Shown here one piece after another: positions 43,264 to 50,655 of a stretch of DNA of 64,000 bases. The notes under the pieces are model-generated. The model was not told the DNA's origin. It ran no database searches and saw only the letters and a program-made list of their open reading frames with translations. The position numbers were made by a program, and so were the translations under genes. Every line of letters starts with the position of its first letter. Position 1 is the stretch's first letter. The DNA is from Sulfuricurvum sp. (lineage in GTDB: Bacteria > Campylobacterota > Campylobacteria > Campylobacterales > Sulfurimonadaceae): assembly GCA_030696775.1 (NCBI GenBank), contig JAUYRN010000005.1:372001-436000 (forward strand), written 5' to 3'.

Positions 43264-44676
43264 ATGAACATTTCAAGACGTGACTTATTTAAATTCGCAG
43301 GTATCAGTGCAGCAGCAGCTGCAGTATCAGGATGTAGTACTAAGGCATTTGATCCACTACCGGCAAAAGCAGCAGCACCTGCAAGCATTATGCTTGGTAA
43401 ACATCAAGTTGTTATTATTGGTGGAGGATTTGGCGGTTTAACGGTTGCTAAAGAACTGAAAAAGATTGATCCAAAGTTTGATGTAGCAATTATTGAAAAA
43501 AATGACAGCTTTATGTCATGCCCATTTTCGAACTGTAATCTTGGCGGAATTGAGGGTGTAAATCTTGGAACGTTAACGCATGACTATTCTCAAGCAGTTG
43601 AAGCAAACGGATATGGAATGTTGACAGCTGTTGTTACAGGAATTGATCGTGCTGCAAAAGTGGTTCATACATCAAAAGGTTCTGTAGGATACGATATCTT
43701 GGTCATGGCTCCGGGTATTGATTATAACTATAAAGGGCAATTCCCAACATGGGATGCGGCTAAAATCGCAAAAGCAAAACGTTTAGCTCCGGCTGCTTTG
43801 GTTCCAGGTGGTGAGCACATTGCATTGGATCGTATGGTTAAAAATATGGAAGACGGTGACGTTGTTGTTATCACTGTTCCTGCAGGTAAATACCGTTGTC
43901 CCCCTGCACCGTTTGAGCGTGCAAGTATGATTGCAAACTACATGAAAAAAGAGGGAATCAAAGGTAAAGTCATTATCTTGAATGAAACAGCAGAAGTTGC
44001 AAAAGGTGCAGCGTTTAAAGAGTCGTGGAAAGAACTCAATGCCGGTGTTGTTGAGCACATGGACAACTGTAAAATTTCTGATGTTGATTTTGCTGCAAAA
44101 GAGATTACGTACGTTCAGACTGTTTTTGCAAGTAAAGAAGATACTGAAGGTACAAAAACAACAAAAACTCTTAAATACGGTATTTTCAATTTCATCCCAC
44201 ACAATATGTCTAATCCAGTCATCGAAATGTCAGGTGTTGCGACAACTCCAGACGGTTTCAAAAAAGTTAAAATGGCTACAAGTGCTGAAAAACCAGTTTC
44301 ATTTGCAACAGCAACCGATGCAAGCGTTTATGCAGTAGGAGATGTTGTAGGTCATGCAATCCCACCAAGTGGCCAATCAGCAATCTGGTCAGGTAAAGAG
44401 TGCGCAAAAGAGATCGCTCACGTTCTTCACGGTAAATCGTACAGTGTCGCTACTGCGCTTCCATACAAAAGTGCAAACGTGTGCTACTCAATGGTAAATG
44501 GGAATCCAGAAGAAGCAATCATGGTTAATCATGAATTTATGGTTGCAGGTCCAGTTATCGGAAGCAAAGGAAGTGTTCCAAAAGGGGATACAGTGAATGA
44601 TAAATTCCGTTCAACCGGTCTTGGAAAAGCAACTCACGATTGGTACAAAGGTGCTATGAGAGATTTGTTTAGTTAA
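43264..44676 (+). CDS. Tat-exported flavocytochrome c sulfide dehydrogenase-type flavoprotein
   Basis: A 470-residue FAD enzyme with a twin-arginine signal (SRRDLFKFAG) followed by AVSGC, so it may also be lipidated. The FAD-binding motif is VVIIGGGFGGLTVAKEL, and FMSCPFSNCNLGG supplies a redox Cys; the later AVGDVVGHAIPPSGQSAIWSGKECAKEI is the FCSD C-terminal FAD motif. The family (FccB/SoxF) oxidises sulfide in the periplasm and passes electrons to a cytochrome. Here no diheme FccA is adjacent; a Rieske protein and a C-terminal CxxCH cytochrome follow and may take over. A hairpin separates it from the Rieske gene. Confidence 0.9.
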   Translation: MNISRRDLFKFAGISAAAAAVSGCSTKAFDPLPAKAAAPASIMLGKHQVVIIGGGFGGLTVAKELKKIDPKFDVAIIEKNDSFMSCPFSNCNLGGIEGVNLGTLTHDYSQAVEANGYGMLTAVVTGIDRAAKVVHTSKGSVGYDILVMAPGIDYNYKGQFPTWDAAKIAKAKRLAPAALVPGGEHIALDRMVKNMEDGDVVVITVPAGKYRCPPAPFERASMIANYMKKEGIKGKVIILNETAEVAKGAAFKESWKELNAGVVEHMDNCKISDVDFAAKEITYVQTVFASKEDTEGTKTTKTLKYGIFNFIPHNMSNPVIEMSGVATTPDGFKKVKMATSAEKPVSFATATDASVYAVGDVVGHAIPPSGQSAIWSGKECAKEIAHVLHGKSYSVATALPYKSANVCYSMVNGNPEEAIMVNHEFMVAGPVIGSKGSVPKGDTVNDKFRSTGLGKATHDWYKGAMRDLFS

Positions 44677-44697
44677 GTTAACAATCAATACGCATTC

Positions 44698-44721
44698 CGT
44701 CGTACCCTGTAGGGTATGACG
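44698..44721 (+). terminator. hairpin between flavoprotein and Rieske genes
   Basis: CGTCGTACCCT and AGGGTATGACG pair over 11 positions with one G-T wobble and a minimal loop. There is no long U-run afterwards (AGAAATTTTAC), so partial termination or mRNA processing that lowers downstream expression is as likely as full termination. Confidence 0.5.
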
Positions 44722-44783
44722 AGAAATTTTACAAAAAAAACTGCTAAACTACATACCACAAAATCATTCACACGGAAATTATC

Positions 44784-45512
44784 ATGGATAGAAGAAACTT
44801 TTTAAAAGTAGTTGCTGCAAGTGCAACAGTTGTGGCGATAAGTCCATCACTTATTCGGGGCAATTTGCATGCATCAGACGGAACACTGTATAGAGCGTAT
44901 GAAAAAACACAGCTCATAGGAGCGGATGGAAAACCTATTTTAGCGTCAAAGCTGGAAAAAGAGGTCAATTATATTTTTAATTATCCGTATGCTTCAACTC
45001 CTTGTTTGTTAGTTAATCTGCCTAAGCCAACTTTGACTGATGTTGAATTGACATCGGAATCAGGCGAAAAATACATTTGGAAAAGCGGTGTTGGAAAAGA
45101 TCGTACGGTAGTTGCGTATGTAGCTATTTGTACGCATCAAATGACACACCCAACACCAAGTGACAGTTTTATCATGTACGTTCCCGAAAAAACAAAAACG
45201 ATGGCGTACGATAAGAGCGGTATTATTGTTTGTTCTTCTCACATGTCTGCATTTGATGTTCATGCAGGAGCAAAAGTACTAGGCGGAGCAGCGACTCAGC
45301 CTCTCGCAGCAGTTGTTTTAGAACATGCGGCGGATGATACCCTTTGGGCTGTCGGGATTTTAGGTTCGGATAAATTCCAAGACTATTTCAAATCGTTTAA
45401 GCCGGAGCTAAAACAGTTTTACAATGGTCCTGCAGAAGCAAAAAAACTGGTTTCCATTTCGGCAAAAACCGTGAAGCTGACTGAATTTTCCAAAGAACTA
45501 ATCCAATACTAA
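44784..45512 (+). CDS. Tat-exported Rieske iron-sulfur protein
   Basis: A 242-residue protein with a twin-arginine signal (MDRRNFLKVVAASATVVA). The Rieske cluster ligands are C-x-H in AICTHQMTHP and C-x-x-H in IVCSSHMSAFDVHAG, followed by GGAATQPLAAVVLEH, which corresponds to the proline loop region. The two boxes are about 50 residues apart, longer than in bc1 Rieske proteins, and there is no bc1 context, so it is a special Rieske protein. It sits between an FCSD-like flavoprotein and a cytochrome and probably relays electrons from sulfide oxidation. That role is inference. Confidence 0.86.
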   Translation: MDRRNFLKVVAASATVVAISPSLIRGNLHASDGTLYRAYEKTQLIGADGKPILASKLEKEVNYIFNYPYASTPCLLVNLPKPTLTDVELTSESGEKYIWKSGVGKDRTVVAYVAICTHQMTHPTPSDSFIMYVPEKTKTMAYDKSGIIVCSSHMSAFDVHAGAKVLGGAATQPLAAVVLEHAADDTLWAVGILGSDKFQDYFKSFKPELKQFYNGPAEAKKLVSISAKTVKLTEFSKELIQY

Positions 45513-45520
45513 AAGAGGAC

Positions 45521-45934
45521 ATGATGAAAAAATTATTAACCACCTTGGCACTTTTGGCGACAATGGCTGTTTCTGTAGAAGCTGAACAAAAAGATCATCG
45601 ATCAATGCTGATGAAAGATATGCGAACTATGCTTGAATCAATGGAGCAAATTCAGCGTGGAGGGCTTTACAGCTCGAGTGATGAGATGAAAGCCGGGGTC
45701 AAAAAACTTCAAGGAACACTTAAATCATTAGAAGGTGATGACGTTAAATGGATTTTGCCAAAAGATCAAAAATACGCTTATCAATTTGCTCAAAAAACAG
45801 CAAGTATGCTAAGACTCTATTCTAATGATATAGTTGTATCGATTGATGCAGGAAGAATGGATGATGCATTAGAAGATTACAATCAGTTGTTAAAGCAATG
45901 CACATCGTGTCATATTCGTATTCGTAACTGGTAA
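45521..45934 (+). CDS. monohaem cytochrome with C-terminal haem motif
   Basis: A 137-residue exported protein: signal peptide LLTTLALLATMAVSVEA and a helical body (MLMKDMRTMLESMEQIQRGGLYSS) with a single haem site CTSCHIRIRNW at the extreme C-terminus. That placement is typical of four-helix cytochrome c'/c556-like proteins. The adjacent Rieske protein is the likely electron donor. A GAGGA ribosome site precedes the start, 8 bases after the Rieske stop. Confidence 0.85.
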   Translation: MMKKLLTTLALLATMAVSVEAEQKDHRSMLMKDMRTMLESMEQIQRGGLYSSSDEMKAGVKKLQGTLKSLEGDDVKWILPKDQKYAYQFAQKTASMLRLYSNDIVVSIDAGRMDDALEDYNQLLKQCTSCHIRIRNW

Positions 45935-45939
45935 TTATT

Positions 45940-45956
45940 TTCCCCAATTAGGGGAA
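45940..45956. terminator. hairpin between convergent cytochrome and yceI genes
   Basis: TTCCCC and GGGGAA form a 6-bp stem around AATTA, six bases after the cytochrome stop and just before the yceI stop. It could serve either strand, although neither has a strong U-run. Confidence 0.5.
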
Positions 45957-45960
45957 GTAA

Positions 45961-46512
45961 CTATTTGCAGTCGCTTTTAGTTGGAATTTCAAATCCTATC
46001 TCTACATCTTGCCATGTTTTTCCGGCATGAAGAGCAAAGCATGCTTTATTGATGGATTGCAGTGATGCAAGCATTGTAAAATCACCCAAATCAATCGCTC
46101 CTTTTGCCACAATTTTCCCCTCTTGTATCGTATAATTTAGTGGAATTGTTTTGGTGACATTGTTCATTGTTATTTCTGTAATGGCTTTAGAATCTTTTGC
46201 TGAAATAATTTTAGCCGTGATGCTGTCAATGTTTTGAACTTTGAAAAAAGAGTTTACCAATGTCGCATCACGCGCAGGATTAGCCGAATTAATACTTCCT
46301 GTCTCAATCTTAACGTTGCTACCTATGAGAAGTGCTTCGATACTGCTTGCGTTTTTAGGCTGCGTTATTACACGATCAAAACTTCCGCCAACGCCAATTT
46401 TTTCATACGTTTTAAACGCTTTCCACGTTACTTTTGCTGAGTCACTTTGATAAGTACAATCTGCAAATGCACTTAATGCTAATAATACGGTTGCAGAGAC
46501 AATTTTTTTCAT
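45961..46512 (-). CDS. YceI-family periplasmic protein
   Basis: A 183-residue exported lipocalin-like protein: signal peptide VSATVLLALSAFA, then the YceI barrel with AKVTWKAFKTYEKIGVGGSFD, ARDATLVNSFF and AKGAIDLGDFTMLASLQSIN. YceI proteins bind isoprenoids or other amphiphiles in the periplasm. It faces the cytochrome operon and is transcribed alone from the AT-rich region it shares with the major porin. Confidence 0.87.
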   Translation of the reverse strand: MKKIVSATVLLALSAFADCTYQSDSAKVTWKAFKTYEKIGVGGSFDRVITQPKNASSIEALLIGSNVKIETGSINSANPARDATLVNSFFKVQNIDSITAKIISAKDSKAITEITMNNVTKTIPLNYTIQEGKIVAKGAIDLGDFTMLASLQSINKACFALHAGKTWQDVEIGFEIPTKSDCK

Positions 46513-46793
46513 TTAATTTCCTTGAAGTTTAATGTATCCGTTTATTGTAGCGGAGTTTTATAAACTAACGTGATGACCGTGCTGCTTGCTGTTTAGATAC
46601 AATATTCTGTTTTCAGTATTCTTATTAATTTATGAAATTGATAGTTGTAGTAAAAATGAAGAATATTTTCAAATATTATTTTAGTAAATTGAAATAATTT
46701 ATTTTATTTTATATTCGTATTTATAATTGCTAATATTTTTGTTACTCTCTAGCAGTTCCATATAGTACGGGATAAAACTATCATGACGCTTTT

Positions 46794-46830
46794 TATCACA
46801 ATTTTGTCTCAGAGTATCACAAATTTGTCT
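46794..46830 (+). promoter_or_regulatory. tandem 16-bp operator-like repeat upstream of the porin
   Basis: TATCACAATTTTGTCT (46794-46809) and TATCACAAATTTGTCT (46815-46830) differ at one base and are 21 bp apart, two helical turns. Each has an inner ACAAWTTTGT palindrome, perfect in the second copy. This is a typical layout for two dimers of a regulator bound to the same DNA face. The second copy abuts a TATATATTATAAAAT stretch that may contain the -10 box. Confidence 0.6.
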
Positions 46831-46896
46831 ATATATTATAAAATACAATACTAATAAAGAAACATTTAAGAAGTAATTGTTATGATTGTCCTATGA

Positions 46897-46924
46897 TTCG
46901 AAATAAGAAATTCTTATTAACGAA
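46897..46924 (+). promoter_or_regulatory. hairpin in the porin mRNA leader
   Basis: AATAAGA and TCTTATT pair around AAT, and outer TTCG/CGAA extend the stem with small bulges. It ends 12 bases before the AAGGAG ribosome site, so it may stabilise the porin mRNA. Confidence 0.45.
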
Positions 46925-46945
46925 CGGTTTTTACAAGGAGAAAGA

Positions 46946-48307
46946 ATGAAATTAGGAAAATTGAGTCTAGTTGCTGTAATGGCTCTTGGAACAAGTGCTT
47001 ATGCTCTTGAAGATATTAAAGTAGACGGTGAAGCAAAACTTTGGTACCAAACATCAGAATTTTCTGGTCCAGCTGCGGGATCAGGTGTTGGTTCAGCTTC
47101 TGAGCAAAGTTTTTTTGATCACGATACTAACTCTGTTGCTGAAGCAAAATTGAGTATTGGTGCATCTGCAAAATTACTTCAAAACGTTAGCGGTGCAGTA
47201 AAATTGACAGCACTCTCAACACTTGGTCTAGAAAATAATTTGGTTGGAGCAATTCCAGCAGCAAAATTTAACAATGATGGGACATCAGCTGCAAATCAGC
47301 TAGACGACCAATCGTGGGTTGAAGTCGCTAATTTGAAATACGCTCAAAAAGAGTTTGATGTAGCAGCGGGTCGTATGGCATTGCAAACACCTCTTTGTTT
47401 TTCAGAATCATGGAACGTTGTTGATAATACTTTTGAAGCAGTAGTAGCACACGGTTATTTCTTGCCTGATACTATTTTGGCAGCGGCATGGGTCGGAAAA
47501 CATAATGGTGTTGGCTTGTTAAAACCTACTACTGGTCGCGGTACAACTGTAGCAAATGGTGGTACATTTAGTAATTTTGGAACGGAAGGTGCGTATGCAG
47601 CTGCTGTAATCAATAAATCTGTTCCTAATACGACACTTCAAGCGTGGTATTATAATGTTCCTCAAATTGCGGATGCTTATTGGTTGCAAGCAGATACTAA
47701 AGTAATGGGTATGGTTGACGTTGGTGTTCAATACGCAGGTATGATGCCAAAACTTTCACAAACTACTGTTATTGCTGCTGGTTACCCTAACTCTGGTCCC
47801 ACTGCAAATGCTCAAGATCTTGATGTTGTTAAACAAAATTCAAATGTATTCGCTATTAAAGCATCAGCTGATGTTGCGGGCGTAAATGTGTATGCTGCAT
47901 ATTCAACTGTAAGCACGGGTACTCTTGGTTTTGCCAACGTCGCAACTGGTGATAAATCAATGGTTTATACATCTCTTGGCAGCATCTACATGGATGGTGA
48001 AATCGCAGCAAATCCAGATACTGATGCATGGAAAATCGGTGCTTCTACTAAAATGGTCCCTGGTGTAACATTGTCTGCAAGTTATGCACAAGCAGAAACA
48101 GGTGCTAATAGTGGTGCTCTTGCTGCAGTTGCAGGTGCTAGTAAAGTCAATACAGACTACACAGCGTGGGATGTTACTGCATCTACAAAAATCGGAATGC
48201 TTGATTTGACAGCGATCTATACTCAGTTTGATAAAGATGTTAAAGCTAATGATCTAAATGACAAAACAACAGATACTTTACGTATCATCACTTCTTTGAA
48301 ATTTTAA
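46946..48307 (+). CDS. major outer-membrane porin, epsilonproteobacterial type
   Basis: A 453-residue beta-barrel porin with a signal peptide (LVAVMALGTSAYA). It begins EDIKVDGEAKLWYQTSEF, the first strand typical of Campylobacter/Sulfurimonas major outer-membrane proteins, and ends IITSLKF with the BAM-recognised terminal Phe. The low-charge, Gly/Ala/Thr-rich loops and FDVAAGRMALQTPL (residues about 132-146, the constriction-strand motif) support this. A strong ribosome site (AAGGAG) and two-site operator region precede it, and a UUCG-loop terminator follows. It is probably among the most abundant proteins of the cell. Confidence 0.87.
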   Translation: MKLGKLSLVAVMALGTSAYALEDIKVDGEAKLWYQTSEFSGPAAGSGVGSASEQSFFDHDTNSVAEAKLSIGASAKLLQNVSGAVKLTALSTLGLENNLVGAIPAAKFNNDGTSAANQLDDQSWVEVANLKYAQKEFDVAAGRMALQTPLCFSESWNVVDNTFEAVVAHGYFLPDTILAAAWVGKHNGVGLLKPTTGRGTTVANGGTFSNFGTEGAYAAAVINKSVPNTTLQAWYYNVPQIADAYWLQADTKVMGMVDVGVQYAGMMPKLSQTTVIAAGYPNSGPTANAQDLDVVKQNSNVFAIKASADVAGVNVYAAYSTVSTGTLGFANVATGDKSMVYTSLGSIYMDGEIAANPDTDAWKIGASTKMVPGVTLSASYAQAETGANSGALAAVAGASKVNTDYTAWDVTASTKIGMLDLTAIYTQFDKDVKANDLNDKTTDTLRIITSLKF

Positions 48308-48322
48308 TAAACTCTTCTTTCA

Positions 48323-48339
48323 GGGCCTTCGGGCCCTTT
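48323..48339 (+). terminator. porin terminator with UUCG tetraloop
   Basis: GGGCC and GGCCC form a stem around TTCG, a very stable UUCG-type loop, followed by TTTCGATT. It is 16 bases after the porin stop. Confidence 0.75.
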
Positions 48340-48400
48340 CGATTCTCCTTATATAAAACTACCGCGCTAGAACTCGTCACTCTAGCGCACCCAACTTCTT

Positions 48401-49969
48401 TTAAATCCGATTTGCCTGTCGTTTTGGCGTTACACTTTTTTCATTCTTATTTTTATTTTCCAATGTTTTTTGTCGTAAGAAAAAAGGGATTGTTTTTTCC
48501 GGTCGTTTACTCATATCTTCAGTGAGTGCTTTTTCTACCGTTTCTCTATCATGACTTAGGATAAGATAGTCATAGATGAGTGTAATTTGACGATCCAGGG
48601 ATATTTTCCATGTAGAGAGGGTTTGGGTATAAATCCATTCGCTGAAGGCGTAAAATGAGTTAAATACACTTTCCTTATCCCATAGCAACTTCACCGTATT
48701 CTCAAAACTTCCGCTGTTGTAAAAAATATCCCAAAAGCGAGCGAACCGTTTCATTTTCTGAATTTGTTCAAAACTTAGATTGTTGTTTTGAAGAATGTCA
48801 TACGGCGGTGTATCACTGTAAATCATGCCATGCTCTTTATCGTGGCGTGACAGTGTTGTTCCTGAGAGGTTTTTGAGGATACCGATTTGGATTTCACTGT
48901 GGGTAAGGGAAACGAGCTTGTCAAGATTGCGCCCAAATCCTGCCAGTGTTTCTCCTGGCAGTCCGACGATGAGATCAAGGTGCATGTGTGCTTTGGTTTC
49001 ATTTTCTAAAAATTGAAGATTTTCAAATATTTTTTCCAGTCGAAGCGGACGGTTGATCCCTTTTGCGATAATGGGGTCCAATGTCTGGATACCGATTTCA
49101 AGCTGCAATGAGCCCTCAGGAAAAAGGGATATTTTGGCTTTTAGAACGTCAGGAAAATGATCGGGTATCACTTCGAAATGAGCGAAATAGGGGGGCTCTT
49201 TAGAGAGGAAAAAGTCCAAAAGACGATTGGCAAACGTCATATTGAGATTAAAGGTACGGTCGATGAATTTAAAACTTCGTGCGCCTCGCTGCCAGAGTAT
49301 CTCAAATTCTTCGATGAGTTCATCCAGTGGAAAGTTTCGTACCTTTTCATCCATAGATGAGAGGCAAAATTCGCACTCAAATGGACATCCGCGTGAAGCT
49401 TCGACATAGATGGTTCGGTTCGCTACGTCTTCATCACTGTATGCACGGTAGGGGAGAGTAATAGCTTTTAGATCAGGCATGATGGCTTTGATGAATATGG
49501 TTTTGTCGTCATCCTCGAGCTTCACTTGCCCTTTAGGGTAGACCCTGGGATCCAGCTGGATTCCCGCCTTCGCGGGAATGACGGGATTCAATATCTCCTT
49601 ACACAATTCATAAAACGCCACTTCACCTTCACCGCTAATGATGTAATCAGCACGGCTAAAATCAACCCGATGCGGAGTGTATCCCGCTTCCGGACCTCCG
49701 AGAACGATAACGGTATCAGGAGCTACTTTTTTAATGATCTCTATAAGTTCCGCAGTTTGGGAAGCATTCCAAATATAGACGCTTATTCCGATGATTTTAG
49801 GGGTATGTCTTAGAATATCTTCGGCGATGGTTTGGATTTGCTCATTGATGGTAAATTCGACTATTTTTGTATCGTCTTGGAGCTCATGCAAGTTGGCATA
49901 GAGGTAGCGAAGTCCGAGTGCGCTATGGGCGTAGCGAGCGTTTAGGGTAGTGAGGAGAATAGTACTCAT
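48401..49969 (-). CDS. B12-binding radical SAM protein (DUF4080) with in-frame repeat insertion
   Basis: A 522-residue protein: N-terminal cobalamin-binding-like domain (about residues 1-130, LTTLNARYAHSALGLRYLYANL, VLGGPEAGYTP), radical-SAM core with VEASRGCPFECEFC (CxxxCxxC) at about 195-208, and a DUF4080 C-terminal domain. The substrate is unknown. Between CKEIL and IKAIMPDLKAI the frame contains NPVIPAKAGIQLDPR and more residues that are the translation of a palindromic repeat (49506-49585), so the gene has tolerated an insertion of about 26 codons in the linker between the domains. It overlaps the ParA-like gene by 4 bases. Confidence 0.88.
   Translation of the reverse strand: MSTILLTTLNARYAHSALGLRYLYANLHELQDDTKIVEFTINEQIQTIAEDILRHTPKIIGISVYIWNASQTAELIEIIKKVAPDTVIVLGGPEAGYTPHRVDFSRADYIISGEGEVAFYELCKEILNPVIPAKAGIQLDPRVYPKGQVKLEDDDKTIFIKAIMPDLKAITLPYRAYSDEDVANRTIYVEASRGCPFECEFCLSSMDEKVRNFPLDELIEEFEILWQRGARSFKFIDRTFNLNMTFANRLLDFFLSKEPPYFAHFEVIPDHFPDVLKAKISLFPEGSLQLEIGIQTLDPIIAKGINRPLRLEKIFENLQFLENETKAHMHLDLIVGLPGETLAGFGRNLDKLVSLTHSEIQIGILKNLSGTTLSRHDKEHGMIYSDTPPYDILQNNNLSFEQIQKMKRFARFWDIFYNSGSFENTVKLLWDKESVFNSFYAFSEWIYTQTLSTWKISLDRQITLIYDYLILSHDRETVEKALTEDMSKRPEKTIPFFLRQKTLENKNKNEKSVTPKRQANRI
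49506..49585. repeat. palindromic repetitive element inside a coding sequence
   Basis: The segment includes GTCATCCTCGAGC near one end and the strong hairpin ATTCCCGC-CTTC-GCGGGAAT (49560-49579) followed by GACGG at the other. The latter is the widespread CTGGATTCCCGCC...GGGAATGACGG repeat whose translations read VIPAKAGIQ or LDSRLRGNDG. Imperfect inverted ends (GTCAT ... ATGAC) suggest a short MITE-like unit. Its length leaves the reading frame open. The left boundary is approximate. Confidence 0.75.
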
Positions 49970-50550
49970 GCTTGGGGTGCACTAAAATAGTGTCCATCCG
50001 TTGTAAAGAGCTTGAGTATTTTGTTGTATTCACTAAAGGCTTGTTTGTAGACGTGCTGGTTTTGTTTGCTCGATTCATACAATTGGGTAGCACTCATTCC
50101 TGATTCCAGAGCATTTTTAAGTAGTTTGGTACGTCGCAAATAGGTAAAGGCGAGATTGGGGAAATGTTCATGAATTTTTGCTTTTATGACGGTGGCATCG
50201 TTGGGATTATCGATCATGTTGGCAAAGACGAGAATGGTTTTTTCTTTGTAATTTTTGATAAAAATCAAGCTTTTCATAATGGAGTTTAAATCATTGGTTG
50301 TGGGGACGAGGATGATGTCTGAGTTACGTAAAATCTCATCGACATGATCAGCATCAAATCCTCCAAAATCGTAGACTGTATCAGGGTAAAGGGGTATCTT
50401 CTTAGGGTAATAGCGGGCGTTTTTATATTTATTAAGGACGACGGACATATCGTTAGTTGCATAACGATAGCCTAGGTCTTTGGCGAGTGAAAAAGCAAGA
50501 GAGGTTTTACCTACTCCGCCTTTGGTAGATGCGATAGAAATAATAGCCAT
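49966..50550 (-). CDS. ParA/Soj-like ATPase, orphan
   Basis: A 194-residue P-loop ATPase of the ParA/MinD class with the deviant Walker A STKGGVGKTSLAFSLA and Walker B YDFGGFDAD. There is no ParB-like neighbour and no DNA-binding N-terminal extension, so it is not a typical chromosome-partition ParA; the short McdA/MipZ/VirC1-like class fits better. It is translated with the downstream radical-SAM protein (4-base overlap). The cargo is unknown. Confidence 0.85.
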   Translation of the reverse strand: MAIISIASTKGGVGKTSLAFSLAKDLGYRYATNDMSVVLNKYKNARYYPKKIPLYPDTVYDFGGFDADHVDEILRNSDIILVPTTNDLNSIMKSLIFIKNYKEKTILVFANMIDNPNDATVIKAKIHEHFPNLAFTYLRRTKLLKNALESGMSATQLYESSKQNQHVYKQAFSEYNKILKLFTTDGHYFSAPQA

Positions 50551-50655
50551 GATTCACCCATAAGTTTTTATGCAAATATAGCATAAATCGTATCGTTATT
50601 GCCTAATTCGTGCTATTCTTATTTTAATAAAGTACAAGAAGAAAAAGGAGAGTGT

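Larger units (their letters stand above)
46513..46945. other. 433-bp AT-rich divergent promoter region between yceI and the major porin
   Basis: No open frame of note. It holds two direct 16-base repeats (46794-46830), an AT-rich -10-like stretch just after them (TATATATTATAAAAT) and a hairpin in the porin leader (46897-46924). The long leader and the repeats suggest strong, regulated porin expression. The yceI promoter must lie in the left half. Confidence 0.6.

Noticed and set aside
49526-49813. Plus-strand frame starting with a GIQLDSRLRGNDG-type sequence
   Set aside because: This is the translation of the palindromic repeat on the other strand followed by the antisense of the radical-SAM gene.
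49966-50550. Plasmid or chromosome partition locus
   Set aside because: No ParB gene or parS-like inverted repeats are seen; the ATPase is short and joined to a metabolic-type gene.
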